Shown here: piece after piece, positions 51,601 through 63,791 of the stretch
How the letters are laid out: every line of letters begins with the position of its first letter
How positions within the stretch are numbered: position 1 is the first letter of the stretch
Assembly (NCBI GenBank): GCA_014871385.1
Contig: CM026423.1
Coordinates: 13,972,858-14,036,857 of the forward strand
Length of the DNA: 64,000 bases
Direction of reading: 5' to 3'
From: Ceratodon purpureus
Taxonomy: Eukaryota; Streptophyta; Bryopsida; Pseudoditrichales; Ditrichaceae
Notes under the pieces: model-generated
Databases searched by the model: none
The model's input: only the letters and a program-made list of their open reading frames with translations
What the model was told of the DNA's origin: nothing
Position numbers and translations under genes: made by a program

Positions 51601-54600
51601 CTTGAACTGAAAACTGAATACAGTTCACATACCCATTTTAGAGGTCCGTCGTCCTCATGAATTCCAGCTTCGTGCATTTCTTTGTTCCCAAACACGGTGG
51701 GGTGGAGGATTGCACTTAAAAATGCTGCCCAAAAAGCTACTCTGGAATGGCTGTACTTAGCCATGGTTGCCCATCCAGACTGGACGAGTGACCACATTAT
51801 CTGTTACAAACAGCACGAACAGAAATGACTTAAGAGATAACAAAACCCTTAAGATAAACCAACAGCTGATATTTGACCCTGAACACCACCATATGGTTAT
51901 AATTAAACATTAAGAGGGCTCACAAACCTGAACCGATTTATCTTGAGCTTCCTCCGATGAATCAACAGGGAGCAATACGTCCCAGTGCATTAACCAACGT
52001 ATAGAGCACAAAAGAGGAACAAGCCACTCCTCGCCTGCACTTTCCAAACTTTGACCAACACACATGAGCAGCTTCTGATCAGAAATTCGACAAGTAATAA
52101 ACTATACCTGTATTAACTCATAGCGCAGCATATTTAGTCAGTATCCTCACTGTAAATTCCTTTCTAACATATCACCATCGTGTAAGTACCACCTGGATGG
52201 GAAACAGAAAGCAACTACAACCCAGCCACACTAATCAAGTGCTTTCTAGCAGATCCAACGTTTCATATACATGAGTTTGAACGTAAATTAGAAATCGTTC
52301 AAACAAATTATTACCTGTCAATAGCTTCCCGGAGCGTGTCGTGAAGGACAGACATGCTGATGGAGCTTTCAGGTTGATTGACTGAATCAACTCCTTTCAG
52401 TTCCGTCACGGTGGTCTTTGGAATTGAAAGGAGAAATTCCAAGCAACTCCACTGGGTATATTTAACGAGGTCATTGATTCAGAAGAGTTCCTTATTATCA
52501 TAAATCAATGGCAGTGATTGAACGAGAAGAACTGCTAGAGTTGAGCTCTAATCTAGTTGAACACCATGACGACAGCAATCACAATTGTATCATTACGATG
52601 TGTTACCTCTTCCAAGTTCTATAACCCCTCGTGCACCAAATGACCGAGAAGCTATCATGACAACAGGGAGGTTCACTTGCCTTGTAACATGCAAGGGCTT
52701 CACATTGAAGTTTTGTCAGCAACCCCCTCCGCAATATGACCTGCACATTTGTGCTTAATGCAACCACCAGGTTCTCTACAACTGTTGCAGCAGTCAGTGC
52801 GACAAATGGATCCTTTTCCAAAACCTGTGCCATGGGTTTTGATACCACACGTGGAGATACTGTGGCAGCCCAAGCACCACAAACAGTAACCAATGCTTCG
52901 TATGATCCAAGTTGAACTTCTGCACCCGCCTGATTAAAGAGCATGCGAAACAGTTCTCAGTTTTCATGAGTACGATGAAGCAGCGTGGTACTACTTACAA
53001 CAAGCACTCAGAGGTTTAAATGTTTAAATCACAAAATGTTGATACCTGTGGCTATTTGTACCTCTGTTTGAGCAGCCGGTGTGGTGACTACTTTCCAAGC
53101 GAAGTCCCAGAAAAAGTTGATGATACCCTCAGGGATGTCAGCTGCACCTCTCAAACGGCAATACCAAATGCAACCCTCTGCTAGTGTTGTCGTTGCAAGT
53201 ACCTAGGTTGCAAGCATGATATGATTTTTGTATGAAATCTAAGATCTGAAGCAAAGGAGGAAATTAAACTTCTCCATGGTGGTTCGTCCACGTCATATGA
53301 CGCACATCAGCGGTATTCATCCTTACAATGTATGATATGTGGGGTGAAAAGAGTCTGAAGCAGCTTCCTGCGTGTAAACAACAGGCAAACCAACCGCGTT
53401 TCATTTGACTATGTATTTAAGCCCTACGAAGTTATTCACACTGTTGATTACGAAGTAGTTAGCTGAACTCACTCCTTGCATAACAGCAGACGCTGTGACA
53501 GACGAGCCTTGACTTCGTTCGATATCTTGTGATCTTGCTTCTGTCGGAAATGGTACTCTCAACACGCTCGATTCGTGGTATTCCCAAAAGACCCCAGTTG
53601 ATTTTTTCGCATTTTGTGCAAGTACATCCTGCAAGATGATGAATCGTCAAGCAGAAATAAGCATTTCGTAATCTCGAAGAGTAGATGTTATTAGTGTAGG
53701 ATTTATAAATGGATCAGTGTATGAACCTAACCAGAGTGTTCAGCAGAGTGTCTGCGACGTATTGTGTAAGCCTTGAGCCACTGCAATAATCGTCATCATT
53801 GTTTGTGCTTGAACTGGGTGAAACATGAGCATTGTATTCCGCACATGCCCACGTCTCACATTCTTTCAAAAGGCACCTGAATAGAAGAAGAGTTTTCTCT
53901 GCTACACGAGGCACCATATACGCACGCTGATAAATCTCCGTCAAACAGCGCTCCACCAACTGTCACAAAGTATGACCAGTTCTTTAAGGCGTCTACTGGA
54001 TTAGATTTGAAGAAATGACTATTGAAATCGATCCTCTCCAGAATTAACTCCATGTGCGACTAAAGTTGGCTTTGGTTACCAGGACAATTTGTTGCTGCGT
54101 TTCATTGCTGACTGCACTAACGGCCACAAGCCTTGTCCACCTCTGGGCAGTCTCTTCCCAACTTCGTAATTCGTCCTTACAAAGAAGTGATTCTGTACAA
54201 TTGGGTTTTCCCCATCTCAAATACTCTTCCATCATGATCGTCAAGCCTCTTCTCAGCCATTCCTCAGAGTTGAGTCTGGGGTACACACAGCTATGTCCAT
54301 TCGGCGAGGGATGTATCCACTTGATTAGGCTATCATGCAAGCACCCTGTAGACCGTCCAACAATGCTTTCCTTTACAGTCTTAGGATCAATCAGAAGATC
54401 CTTTTCAGGTAACGTTACGTCTTACACATGAGCACATCCGCACAACATAGAAAGCACACTTCAAGTCTCGCCTTAACTGCACACTGGCAGTGAGTAAAGT
54501 GTGTTCAGAAAGCTGATAAGCAAAGGAATTTGTGCATAATAGGTGGTTCACAGTTGGTTGACTGATGTGTTAAGACAAGAGGAACATTCCTTAACAGCAG

Positions 54601-57600
54601 CAATCATCTCAGAAAGAGATGCCTGCAGCCTTCCTATTTCACTAAACCTGAGATAGCTCTCTCATAGAAAAGAAGGAAGAGACGACACAACAATATTTGC
54701 CATATCTAAAGTATGGGTACCGCAACACACAAGCGCATGGAGGGAGCAATAAAGCTGGGATGAGCTAGAATTATAAGTACCTCCTTGTTGGAGAAATTCG
54801 CGTGGAAAGCATGTGATGAACTTTGCCAATTTACTGACCAGAATGAATGGCACTTGATTCATGGCAGCAGCTGCCACGAGAATGTGCTCATACACTGCAG
54901 AAGTTGGCGAATTTAGAAACTTGAACAACGCAGATAATCCACTTACTTCAACGAAACGTAGATGCGAAATCACCCAAAATATTGAGCCAAAATACTAATG
55001 CACATGCAGAGAAGCAAAGGGGAGGAATTATATCTCTGTTACGGTTCGCACCTTTTGCTCCGTATTCTTGATCGAAATAATTTCTGCTCTTCTCTACAAC
55101 TAGCTGGAGGCTATCTAGTACATCGCTGCCAATTTCGTTTAAGTTTGATGGGGTATAATCAAGGTCCAAAAAACCTTCATCCTCTGAAGCTACAGTTGAA
55201 CTGCTTATGCTGTCTGCTTTACTTGGGTCTGAAAATTCTGCTTCCATAACGATGAGCTCTACTGTTGCAGCATCAAGGCAGACCGCAAAAGACAACAAAC
55301 CTGCACGGCAAGGAGCTTTTGCTGCGAAGACCTTTGCAAAGCGCTGTACAAACCTTTTCCGATTCCTGCGGGCTTGTGCGGAGTGGCAGATAGTTAGAGC
55401 TAGCAGTCAAGTAAGCTCAGTCAATAATATGGCCGCTCATCTTATTACAAAACTGAACCGACAGAGAGATCATGCGTTGGATGCATCCATTAACCACATT
55501 ATAGCGGCCAATGCTTGCACAAAAGCCACTTATGAAATAGGTTTATATGTTCCAACTACCTTACAGAGAGGGATGCACTGTAAGACCGAATGAATTTAGC
55601 TGCCAAAGTCGATAAATCTGAGAGTCCCTGATCTGCAAAGACAAGCAACTGAATTTACTTGGTCTGTAAGAATTCCCTACTACCTTGATGGATCTAATTT
55701 CAATGGTCCACAAAGAGAGCTCACAAGACAGTCATCTTTGGTGCATGTCCCATGGCATTTGAATCAATCCTGTTGCTCATATGGCATACGTAAAACACAT
55801 ATGACGACAATCGAACATGTGATTGTAATGATTCCCCTTTCAGGATGATGAATTGTCTACAAAAAACATACCAAACTCTTCATGTTGCACAGGATCATCC
55901 AACGAAGAAAGAAAAGGTCCAAGAACAAATTCTTCTGGGACGAAGGCTTTGACCTTTGGTGCCCGTGTCCAATCCAGCTCCAGAAAGGATCGCAATACCA
56001 TTTGTCTCACTGCATCATACCCGTACAATCATCAAATAAGTAAGCTTGCTGATCGTTCCTTCAAGAACCCTCTGATGGTTTGATTCTGTTGATAAATCTA
56101 TTAGTTTAGTGTTGTGTAAGAATTGTTGTGAGGGTGTTAGAATTGTCTGGTTTTTCTAACAATAGCTATGTTCATATTCATTCGTTCTCATAAAGGTGCT
56201 AAAACTTTAAATTATACGGTTTCATAAGGATACGTATTCCACGGCAGGGCTCCAGGTGCGGGGAAAAACCGTGCCAGTGTACCCATACATCTGGGTTTCT
56301 TGCCTAGAAAACTTCCCCAGGTTCTAAAACATCAGAAAGATACACTTTGAGTACCTTGAATAATTTCATGATTAAATCCCCGTTGAAAAAGGACAGACAT
56401 CCACTTAAAGTCTACATCAACGCCTTCGGTGATACTCCGAATTCCTGGATTTGCCCAGGGTCTTTTCTCGCCACTCTTGGGTTTTGAAAATGGTAGGAGA
56501 AAAGATATCTGCGGCAGTGGCACAAAAAAATTCGTCTTCAACTTTCCTTAGACTAGAGTCAATGCAAGAAAGACTTGCAGAATATTGAAATTTGAACGTA
56601 TACACTTTGCAACACCGCTGCGATTGCGTTCCCAAGGATATTATTGGCGATTAGCATCCTTTAGTTGAGACAAATAGCATCCTTTAGTTGAAGACTAGAT
56701 CATGAATGGCTATGCGAAAGCAGCATTCAAGTATTCAGGATGCTTACCTTTTGTGTCAATATGCCCTCAGCTAGGTGAAAACCCTCACACACATCAAGCA
56801 TTTCGTATAGAAACACAAAGGCACTCCAGCGTTCGAATCGAATGTTCCCTGTCGTGCAGTCTTCTCGAAGTTTACGGTCGTTCGGGTCATCTGGCCTTCC
56901 TGAATAATTGAGGACAGCCTTTTTCAGAACATAGAGAGCTCGTTCACGAATAAGAGGGTCATCATGCGCCTGCCATTGTCCACAAACGAAGAATATTGAA
57001 CATCTCAGATGTCAGATAGAAAGACTTCCCTATGTCCATACATGTACAGGTTCAGATCGAGTTTCGGGTGCTACTAAATGAGCGTTTTTGGTAGATTGCC
57101 GAATCTAGAACTCAAATCATGCTGTAGTGCTGCAGTTGAATGATTATGTTTGAAACACGGAGGAGATACATTGACAAGGTCGGCATGGTACTATTCTGGA
57201 TATTTCAGAAAATTCCAACAGATTTCTCCCCAAAATTACAGATGATATGCAGCAGTTGATTTGTCAAATTCACAAACAAAGTAGTTCTCGTACCAGTCCT
57301 GCTTTCAACTCGTCCCAAAAGAAGGGGTCATTTCGTATATCAAAATAATCGATCTCGAATTTCTTGGGAATGCGTTGAAGAAGTAACGGCTCAACCTTTA
57401 ATTGAACAGGAGGTAGGAGATATTCAGCAAAAACAGCCAGCGCCACATGAGCATCACGGCGCTGCATATGCCCGTGTTTGAAAAGAATCTTGCACGAACC
57501 CCAAATCTGTTGCACTGTGGTGGACCTGACAAGCACAAATAAACAAAACCAAGTAATATTTTTCAAGATAGAGTGGTTGCTCTCTTGGTTGTTCTCAGTG

Positions 57601-60006
57601 CTCAAACTCCGAACGGATTAGTTCAGAGATGGGGCGCAGAAGATCCAGCAAAGATTGTTTCCTTGAGGCAAAGATAATTGCTGAATATTACCCAAGTTAT
57701 CACACGTTGAAATCACAAGAAGAATCTTGCTCACGGAATAAAGCTGCTCATGTACTAACCTGCTAATTTCTGGCATTTCCGAACTGATCAGGTTCACTGA
57801 TGTCACTGATGTCACTCCCAACTTGGTGATAGTTCTGAGAATTCGTGGAAGAAGCGTAGAAATGGCAAGATGGCGCAAGAAGGTCTGGTGTGGCTGTGAG
57901 AGGAACGCCAAGGCAGGTTCAAGAAACTTATTGACAACCTCAGTGCAAAAATATTTTGCCGAAGCTAAGGTATCTCTGTTCAATATCGTCGAGCTGGTAG
58001 TCTCTTGTGTCACTTCCATGGCCGACTTCAGCAACGCTCCAACGAGTTCGCAGGAATTCGACAAAAACTGAGACTCTGCCTCAAAATCGGCTATTTTGAA
58101 ATGGTGAATACCAGTGTGTGCTATGAAGACAAAGCACACCTTCGTTTCCAAGGTCGATATGTGTTAAGTTTCTAATCAATTTTATGCTAGCTAGTTACGG
58201 AATCTTAAGATGCTCCTCTTGACGATGTCTTCTAAACCACGGGAAAACCACATTAAAGACACAGCAGCTAGAAGCTGGTTGACAGATTAGAAGTGAAAGA
58301 ATGACACAGGAAACCTCACCTTCCCGATTCATCCCTGCCATCGTTTGCATCTCTGGTGTAGTTATGAAAGTCTGGTGGCAAATTCTCCCCAAAGTCTTCG
58401 CCATAGATCTCCACAGCTCCAAAACTTCAACTGTGTTGACCATCATTTTGATAACCTACACAACGTGTACCAAACGTTGACACATATGTCATCTTTCGGT
58501 CAGAATGGACTACAAAAGAACCACTGATTAGCATGCTTTAGTGAAGGAACCACATCAGGCACTCGCTCGAGATGCGAGTTCCAGGCTGCCAAGAATATTA
58601 TGTCAAGTCACAAGGAGTGCAGAAAACCCCCATGTTCTGGAAAAACAGTGCTAGGGCATCACATTTTCAAGAAAACAGGCTTGCATCATCGAAGTAGGAG
58701 AATATTTTTGACTCCAACTTAAGTTATACATACACCAGAAGAAAGTATGGCCCTTACCTCAGCTTGAAGAAAGTATGGCCCTTACCTCAGCTTGAAGAGA
58801 GCTTAGTTTTGGATTTTGAATACGCAGAAGTGGAATGCAGATATTCCACACAACCTTATCCACAACATCATCATCTTGTGCTGCACACAGAGGTACACAG
58901 GAAACTTGTGGTTTAGGGCACTGATCCTACTGAACAATATTTTTAGGGAACATCTGTAAAATATTGACGAGTATCAACCATTGCCCTCACCACATTGTGT
59001 ACAAGGAATCGGTGGTGTAGGGGAGAAACAGAATAGTGACGTTGTAAGGAAAAATGCGAACAGCGGTACCTTGAGAATTACCTTATTTGAGCTTAACTGC
59101 GAAATCTCTCTTTCCCACTCATACAGGCGCACGCACAAATTAAACTATCAATTCTTGTTGATTTTGAGGATTTATTAATCACAAAGTCATCGCAAAAACT
59201 CAAAACTGGACCAAGAACTTAGCCTGCCCTAAACCTATTTTGTAACGAAGATGGATCACAAGCAAATCATACTTTGTTATGTGAATACCTGAATCCTTCA
59301 GCAGGTAGAGTAATGCAGCTACATACGCTATGAGATTCGGAGTTTCTGCTTCTGCTCCTGCGGCTTCCACCTCGAATCTCTGTTTCATCAAGCCCTTAGA
59401 AAATCGCAGTTGGAGCCAAATTGTAACGAATTTCTAAAAACTTCGACACAGAATTCTTGGAGGAAAACGAATTGCTCGGTTACTGTTAAACTCACAACTG
59501 CGATCATTCTGAAACCCGTGCTACAAAGCTAAACAGAATCAAGATGAGCATATTCGCCTTCTTAATATGGAGCTTCCTCGAAGAACTTCCACTGGTTAGC
59601 CTACTACTTGCAGAAGAGGTGCTTAAGAGATCGTGTCAACTCAAGCTTCAGTGCCGAAGCATAACCACGGCACTTACTTTTCGAAATTTACATAAGAATC
59701 GGTAAAATGCAAGGCATGCTAAAAGGCACATGGTTTTCCACAAGCGCAACTACAATCGATACAAGAGCGGAATCGAGTGAAAGCCTCCGGCAGCTCACCA
59801 TCTCCACAACTTCGAACAAAATAATCACAACAGCGGTAGGACCTTACCTGCGCCTCTTCAACCTTGGCTGGCGCAGAGCGTAGCAAGCTTGAAAGAAGTT
59901 TCACCGAGCCCACGCCCGTCGCCTGCATCACAATTTCAAGAGTCTCTGGAACAGCTTCCCTAGGAAGCTTTTGCAATCCAGCCATGACTGCCGCAGCTAT
60001 GGCCAT
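45604..60006 (-). CDS. Trm3/TARBP1-like tRNA (Gm18) 2'-O-methyltransferase, SPOUT family, about 37 exons
   Basis: Most exons join in phase, from ATG at 60006 (MAIAAAVMAGLQKLPREAV) to TGA at 45604. Well-fixed ones include 59848-60006, 57760-58120, 57294-57525, 56748-56969, 55872-56009, 53732-53959, 52681-52929, 51633-51800, 50271-50381, 49820-49894, 49152-49298, 47631-47900, 47022-47182, 46696-46760, 46265-46418 and 45604-45834. The protein is roughly 1,900 residues. Family landmarks, compared from memory with plant homologues such as Arabidopsis At4g17610, are IRERALYVLKKAV, RSFLELDW, VPEEFVLGPFL, CFPREFLQQGG, LMWSLVQ-like IMWSLVQSGWA, RLTAIHMSGLWLQFP, KLPSVRHYIEAFAI and ADCMR. The C-terminal TrmH fold follows (LIVIATG, FARTCE, GFTLLGL, VLVLGGEYGIP, IVLWEYTQQ). 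The known role is methylating G18 of tRNAs. Three catalytic motifs deviate (see findings). Exon borders near 55.4, 52.1, 48.2 and 47.3 kb are unresolved. Confidence 0.87.
46458..46610. mobile_element. CACTA-type MITE (153 bp) in an intron
   Basis: A fold-back element whose ends begin CACTACAGCAGAATGAG and CACTACGGCAGAATGAG. The inverted repeats run about 57-65 bases with few mismatches, including GGTGAGTGTAACTGGTCACA on both arms, leaving a loop of only about 25 bases. A 3-bp target duplication GAA flanks it (46455-46457 and 46611-46613), as for the CACTA superfamily. It lies in the intron between the 46696-46760 and 46265-46418 exons of the Trm3/TARBP1-like gene, only 40 bp from the upper border of the lower exon. 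Confidence 0.85.
58738..58793 (-). repeat. 28-bp tandem duplication spanning a splice donor
   Basis: Two perfect head-to-tail copies of a 28-bp unit (58738-58765, 58766-58793) each contain GCTGAG followed by GTAAGG on the minus strand. They duplicate the 5' splice site of the exon with upper end 58880. Use of the first donor (exon low end 58786) keeps the reading frame; use of the second (58758) adds 28 bases and shifts it. Confidence 0.9.
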
Positions 60007-60201
60007 GCTTACTCACACTGCTTCTTATCACTGACAACAATTACAAGCACTTATTCAGCATGAAAACTCCTCTAATTTCCATCGAAATAGAACTTTGCTT
60101 CACGCAATCGACAAGAAGCGCATCTCATTGTAAAAATTTCTGCCCTCCACTCTTGCCAACTTCGTGGACCGCCGCCTCTATCAACTCTTATCAACCTCCG
60201 C
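60007..60201. promoter_or_regulatory. Putative bidirectional promoter region
   Basis: A short gap between the start of the minus-strand methyltransferase gene (60006) and a coding-like plus-strand stretch starting about 60202. No TATA box was identified. Confidence 0.35.
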
Positions 60202-60570
60202 ATGCAACTTCTTCATTTCTACCACTACAATATGCAAAGCAACAGCGACCAGCAACATCACCTGAAGTAGTTCACATCTTTCTTGGATCGCATCACTCAA
60301 AACCTGCAGCCTCCACCTCCCGACGCAGGTTCTGGTTTCCAACTTGTGTCTCGAACTCCGTGCGAAGTCTCGTTCCAGATTACAACGGCACACGTTCACT
60401 CCACCGTTCCGTTGCAGAATTGCAACGGTGACGCATTCTTCGTCCAATTCCGGATCCGCAACGTCCTCTCTCAATACTGTGTCAACGATCATCATGCCAA
60501 GATTCGGAGATGCGCTCTTCTTGACACACTCCTCTTACTCTTCCCGAAACCAAACTGCCTGTCGGCTTAA
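60202..60570 (+). pseudogene. Coding-like ORF interrupted by one stop codon
   Basis: From ATG at 60202 (MQLLHFYHYNMQSNSDQQHH) one frame runs to a stop at 60570, but a TAG at 60268 interrupts it. After the stop the frame reads LDRITQNLQPPPPDAGSGFQ and FVQFRIRNVLSQYCVNDHH, which looks like genuine protein. No family is recognised. It may be a pseudogene, a gene with an intron around the stop, or a 5' exon arrangement I cannot see. It is divergent from the methyltransferase gene. Confidence 0.35.
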
Positions 60571-60833
60571 TTCCTACAACTATGGAGTGGAACTCAATCG
60601 GTTTTTCTTGCAATGAAATTTTCATTCCCGTGTGTACACAACATTGAGGAATATTTTAGAAATAGAAAACCGAGCTGCGTGTGTGGCTGGAAACAAGCGT
60701 TTCCAAACCCTAAATTAAAACAACGGAGTGCGCAGAGAAACAAACCTTAACACATCATCATCATCAGAACGCAAGCAACACCTCATGATCATCACCAAAT
60801 TCATTGAGACATCATGGTTAAATTGCATCTGTA

Positions 60834-61121
60834 TTGAATATCCTACAGCATGGCAAATTTCTGATTCATACATGTGAAATCAGACACGCTTCGAAACAAC
60901 CGGATCATGTCAAGAAGTACTGGATCATGTCACCCGAACTTCTCATCGTGGAACATCTTGACAATGTTAGAACTTCTGATGAGTTCGTGTTCAATCCCGA
61001 CAAGAGGAAGGAAGTAATCGCATGGTTGATGTCGGACAGGAACTGGAGTAGTACCGATGTCAGAGAACAAGTTTGGTCATCAAAATGCAGATCTTACGAA
61101 GAAATCGATGTCCAAATGTGA
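60834..61121 (+). CDS. Hypothetical 95-residue protein
   Basis: An open frame with protein-like composition: PELLIVEHLDNVRTSDEFVF, then NPDKRKEVIAWLMSDRNWSS and a short acidic C-terminus. There is no signal peptide, membrane segment or recognised domain. It lies between two minus-strand genes. It could be the last exon of a gene that includes 60202-60570, because both are on the plus strand. Confidence 0.35.
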   Translation: MNILQHGKFLIHTCEIRHASKQPDHVKKYWIMSPELLIVEHLDNVRTSDEFVFNPDKRKEVIAWLMSDRNWSSTDVREQVWSSKCRSYEEIDVQM

Positions 61122-61736
61122 TTGTAATATATTTCACGACATCCATGCTTGACTGCAGGTGTCATGGCTAGTAACCAAACTGGAAACTGCAGGACTCCGA
61201 ACCATGCACCCAGATTGTCTATTCTGATGGTTCAAGCTGGTTTCCCGACCAAGGAAATATAGCTCATCTCTATATAACTTGGAGGAATGTGTTATGATCA
61301 ACAACATCCAGTCTTCAAGGTCGGGAGCAAGCTCTGTCAACTAGCTGGAAGAATCTCTTAAGATGTACAGTCTCCTACTCAACAATTATACAGATACAAT
61401 CTGTGCAGAAATTCCAGTGAGATATTGGGTAACTCTCATGTACATGTAACTTGCCTCTCACAGTTGGTGGGTCACTAATCTAGAGATCTGGAAGCCGCAA
61501 CAATCGCAAGGAAGTTCTCCGGTGTGTGGTTAAACTCTACCACATTGCCAGGCTGCGAGATGATTATATGTTGAGTTTTAGGTGATGAGAAACAGAGAGC
61601 TGCACTTACGGTCTTGTTACCTCGGCATGTTCCGTGTACTCACACATCCGTCATCGTATGCACATATAATTGATAAATTATATGCAACTTCTTCGCACAT
61701 TTCAAGGTCCGGAAAGACCTGAGCTGGAGATTGGAC
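61122..61736. other. Intergenic, 3' flank of the TPR gene
   Basis: No gene is supported. A 68-codon minus-strand frame at 61,134-61,340 has no domain. Part of this is probably the 3' UTR of the POLLENLESS 3-like gene, which ends at 61737. Confidence 0.4.
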
Positions 61737-63791
61737 TCACACTTGAAGAGTCTTGGACAGAGTCATCTCTTGGAAAACTCGGAGCCTTCTTTGTTGTCTC
61801 ATCTCGAGCTCCGAGGCGAGGATGCTTTCCATTGAGTTTAAACCTTTGTGTTCTCCGATGTTGAGGCTTTTCAAGGGAGAATCTGGAAGTCGACCGTTGG
61901 GAGGAGAGCCCATCTCGCCATTGGGAGGAGAGCCGAGGTCGAGATTACTAGGATTGTAGGTGAAGCCCATCATGTTCCAAGTGCTCATTGTCTTGTCGTC
62001 TTGTTTCGGAGGAGCAGTTGTCCTGGACTGTTTGCCAGGAGCAGAGTGAAGTGGGGGAAGACTGGCTGATTGTAGCCGCGAGGAGGGCTCGTCGTTGCAC
62101 GTCCAAGGCATTTCTTCATTTTCGATGTCGGAGAGGCCGCCTGTGTGTTTGAGGAGATGGCATCCTTGGGCGTCTTGGGCATCTGATCCATCCGAGCTTT
62201 CGTCAGGCGATGAGTAGTCTAAGTAGTACTCGTCCTCCCAACCTCCGGAGCTTCCACCCCTGCTGCCACCTTGGAGCCAAGATTGCGACTGGAACAACGA
62301 CTCCTCGCCGAGCATCGCCCCAGGTTGTCGTCTGAAGCTGCCGGCCGTGTCCTGTCTACCAGAAGCCACTCCGTGCGGAGTGGTAGAATCATGAGGTTGC
62401 TGTGGACCAAAACCTGAAGTGGCCAGAAAAGCACCCTTCATGGCCGGATCAATGTTAGCCTGCGAGAGTTGTAGCTCCAGATTTGACCGCGAGATTCGGC
62501 GAGGCTGCCGAGGTAATGCTGGCTGAGGCTGCCATAAGGAAGAGTCATGGATAGACGCAGCATCCGTTTCACTGCCTGAAATGGCGAATGAGCTTAACTG
62601 CTTTTCGATGTCTTGGAGATAATTCTTGGCGCTCATGGAAGTCTCTAGCTCTTCGAGCATCTCCTGAGCGCGCTCGTAGGATTTCATGTGAGAATCAGAT
62701 GCCCAGCGACCGTCACTGCCTGCCGGAGTCACAGTCTCTAGCATGGATTTGGCTTCTTCGAGACGCCCTTGCTTCATCAAGCAGATGCCCAAATTGCAAA
62801 CCTTGTTGTTGTCCGACTCAATTGACAACGCTTTCCTGGCACACACAAAAACCATGAATCAAGTTACCAACAGATGACATGACTAAGCCAGGCAAGAGAA
62901 AGTCAGGTTAGTAGCACTTGTAAACTTTCAAGACATGGTTACTTACTGTAAGGGACGAGCGTCCAAATTTAAAGCCTTTTTGAGATTGCCCTGCAAGGTT
63001 GTTCATGACCATGGCTTAATTACTTTGATCAAGTTGATATCTACTAATTTACATTCACAGGATATCGCTCTAGAACTTTTCATATGACCAATCTGTCAAG
63101 AGACACACCCTCTAATCGACGAAAGGATGTTCAACTTCCTGGTACAACTTCACAAGAACTAGCCGGCTGTAAGTTGCCCTCCTTGCTCACCAGAAGACGA
63201 GTCGCTTCCTGTTCGACTGAAACTTGGAACTTTTTGCCTTGCGAGCGGGCTGTTTTTGTTCGCTTCCCATTAAAGGCCATCCCTTGATGAATCAAATGGA
63301 GCTTGTGTTTGAGCAGGTCAATTTGATCTTCAAGCCTACCACATCTCTACAGAAGACAAGGCAAAAATTCATGTTTAAAACATTCTCGCTGGAGTCACCT
63401 TGGATATGTAATCACGTAGCTGTTATGATTTCATTGAATCACTAAAAATTCATTGAACGATCTTGAGATTTTGTCAAGAGAATTCAGCAGCTCGTTCCTG
63501 TAATCATTTACATGATGAGCCTGAACAAATATTGTTCAGTGATAAAATGCATAATTTAGAGGTTATTCTGTACTGCACCTTGAAAAGATCAAGGAGCACA
63601 TTGTCAAGCGATTCTTGAGCCTGGTCGGAGCAGCGGCTACGCAGAGACTTAATAGCCTCAATTGCTTCTTGTGGGCGATTCTGCTGTTTCATCACAATCG
63701 CCATGTCCTTCAAAGCACTATCAACACGGTCTCCTGAGTTGATTGCTGCCCAAAATAATGCTATTGCACGATCGGGATCCCTGTCCACCAA
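61737..63791 (-). CDS. POLLENLESS 3/MS5/SDI1-like TPR protein (5' end outside window)
   Basis: Four exons are present: 63579-63791, 63191-63346, 62947-62990 and 61737-62835, all phase-consistent. Exon 1 here starts LVDRDPDRAIALFWAAINSG and continues AIVMKQQNRPQEAIEAI, hallmarks of the family. Exon 2 reads RCGRLEDQIDLLKHKL and MAFNGKRTKTARSQGKKF. The last exon begins KALSIESDNNKVCNLGICL and holds a long Ser/Gly/Pro-rich tail (about 300 residues) ending RRLRVFQEMTLSKTLQV. In angiosperms family members act in meiotic exit and pollen development (MS5/TDM1) or sulfur-deficiency responses (SDI1); which applies here is unknown. The N-terminal exon(s) before LVDRDP lie beyond base 64,000. The middle exon is only 44 nt and gives a shortened TPR. 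Confidence 0.88.

Noticed and set aside
55207..55593. Plus-strand 128-codon open frame
   Set aside because: It lies opposite exons of the methyltransferase gene. The minus strand reads RFVQRFAKVFAAKAPCRAGL, which fits the family, so the plus frame is a shadow.
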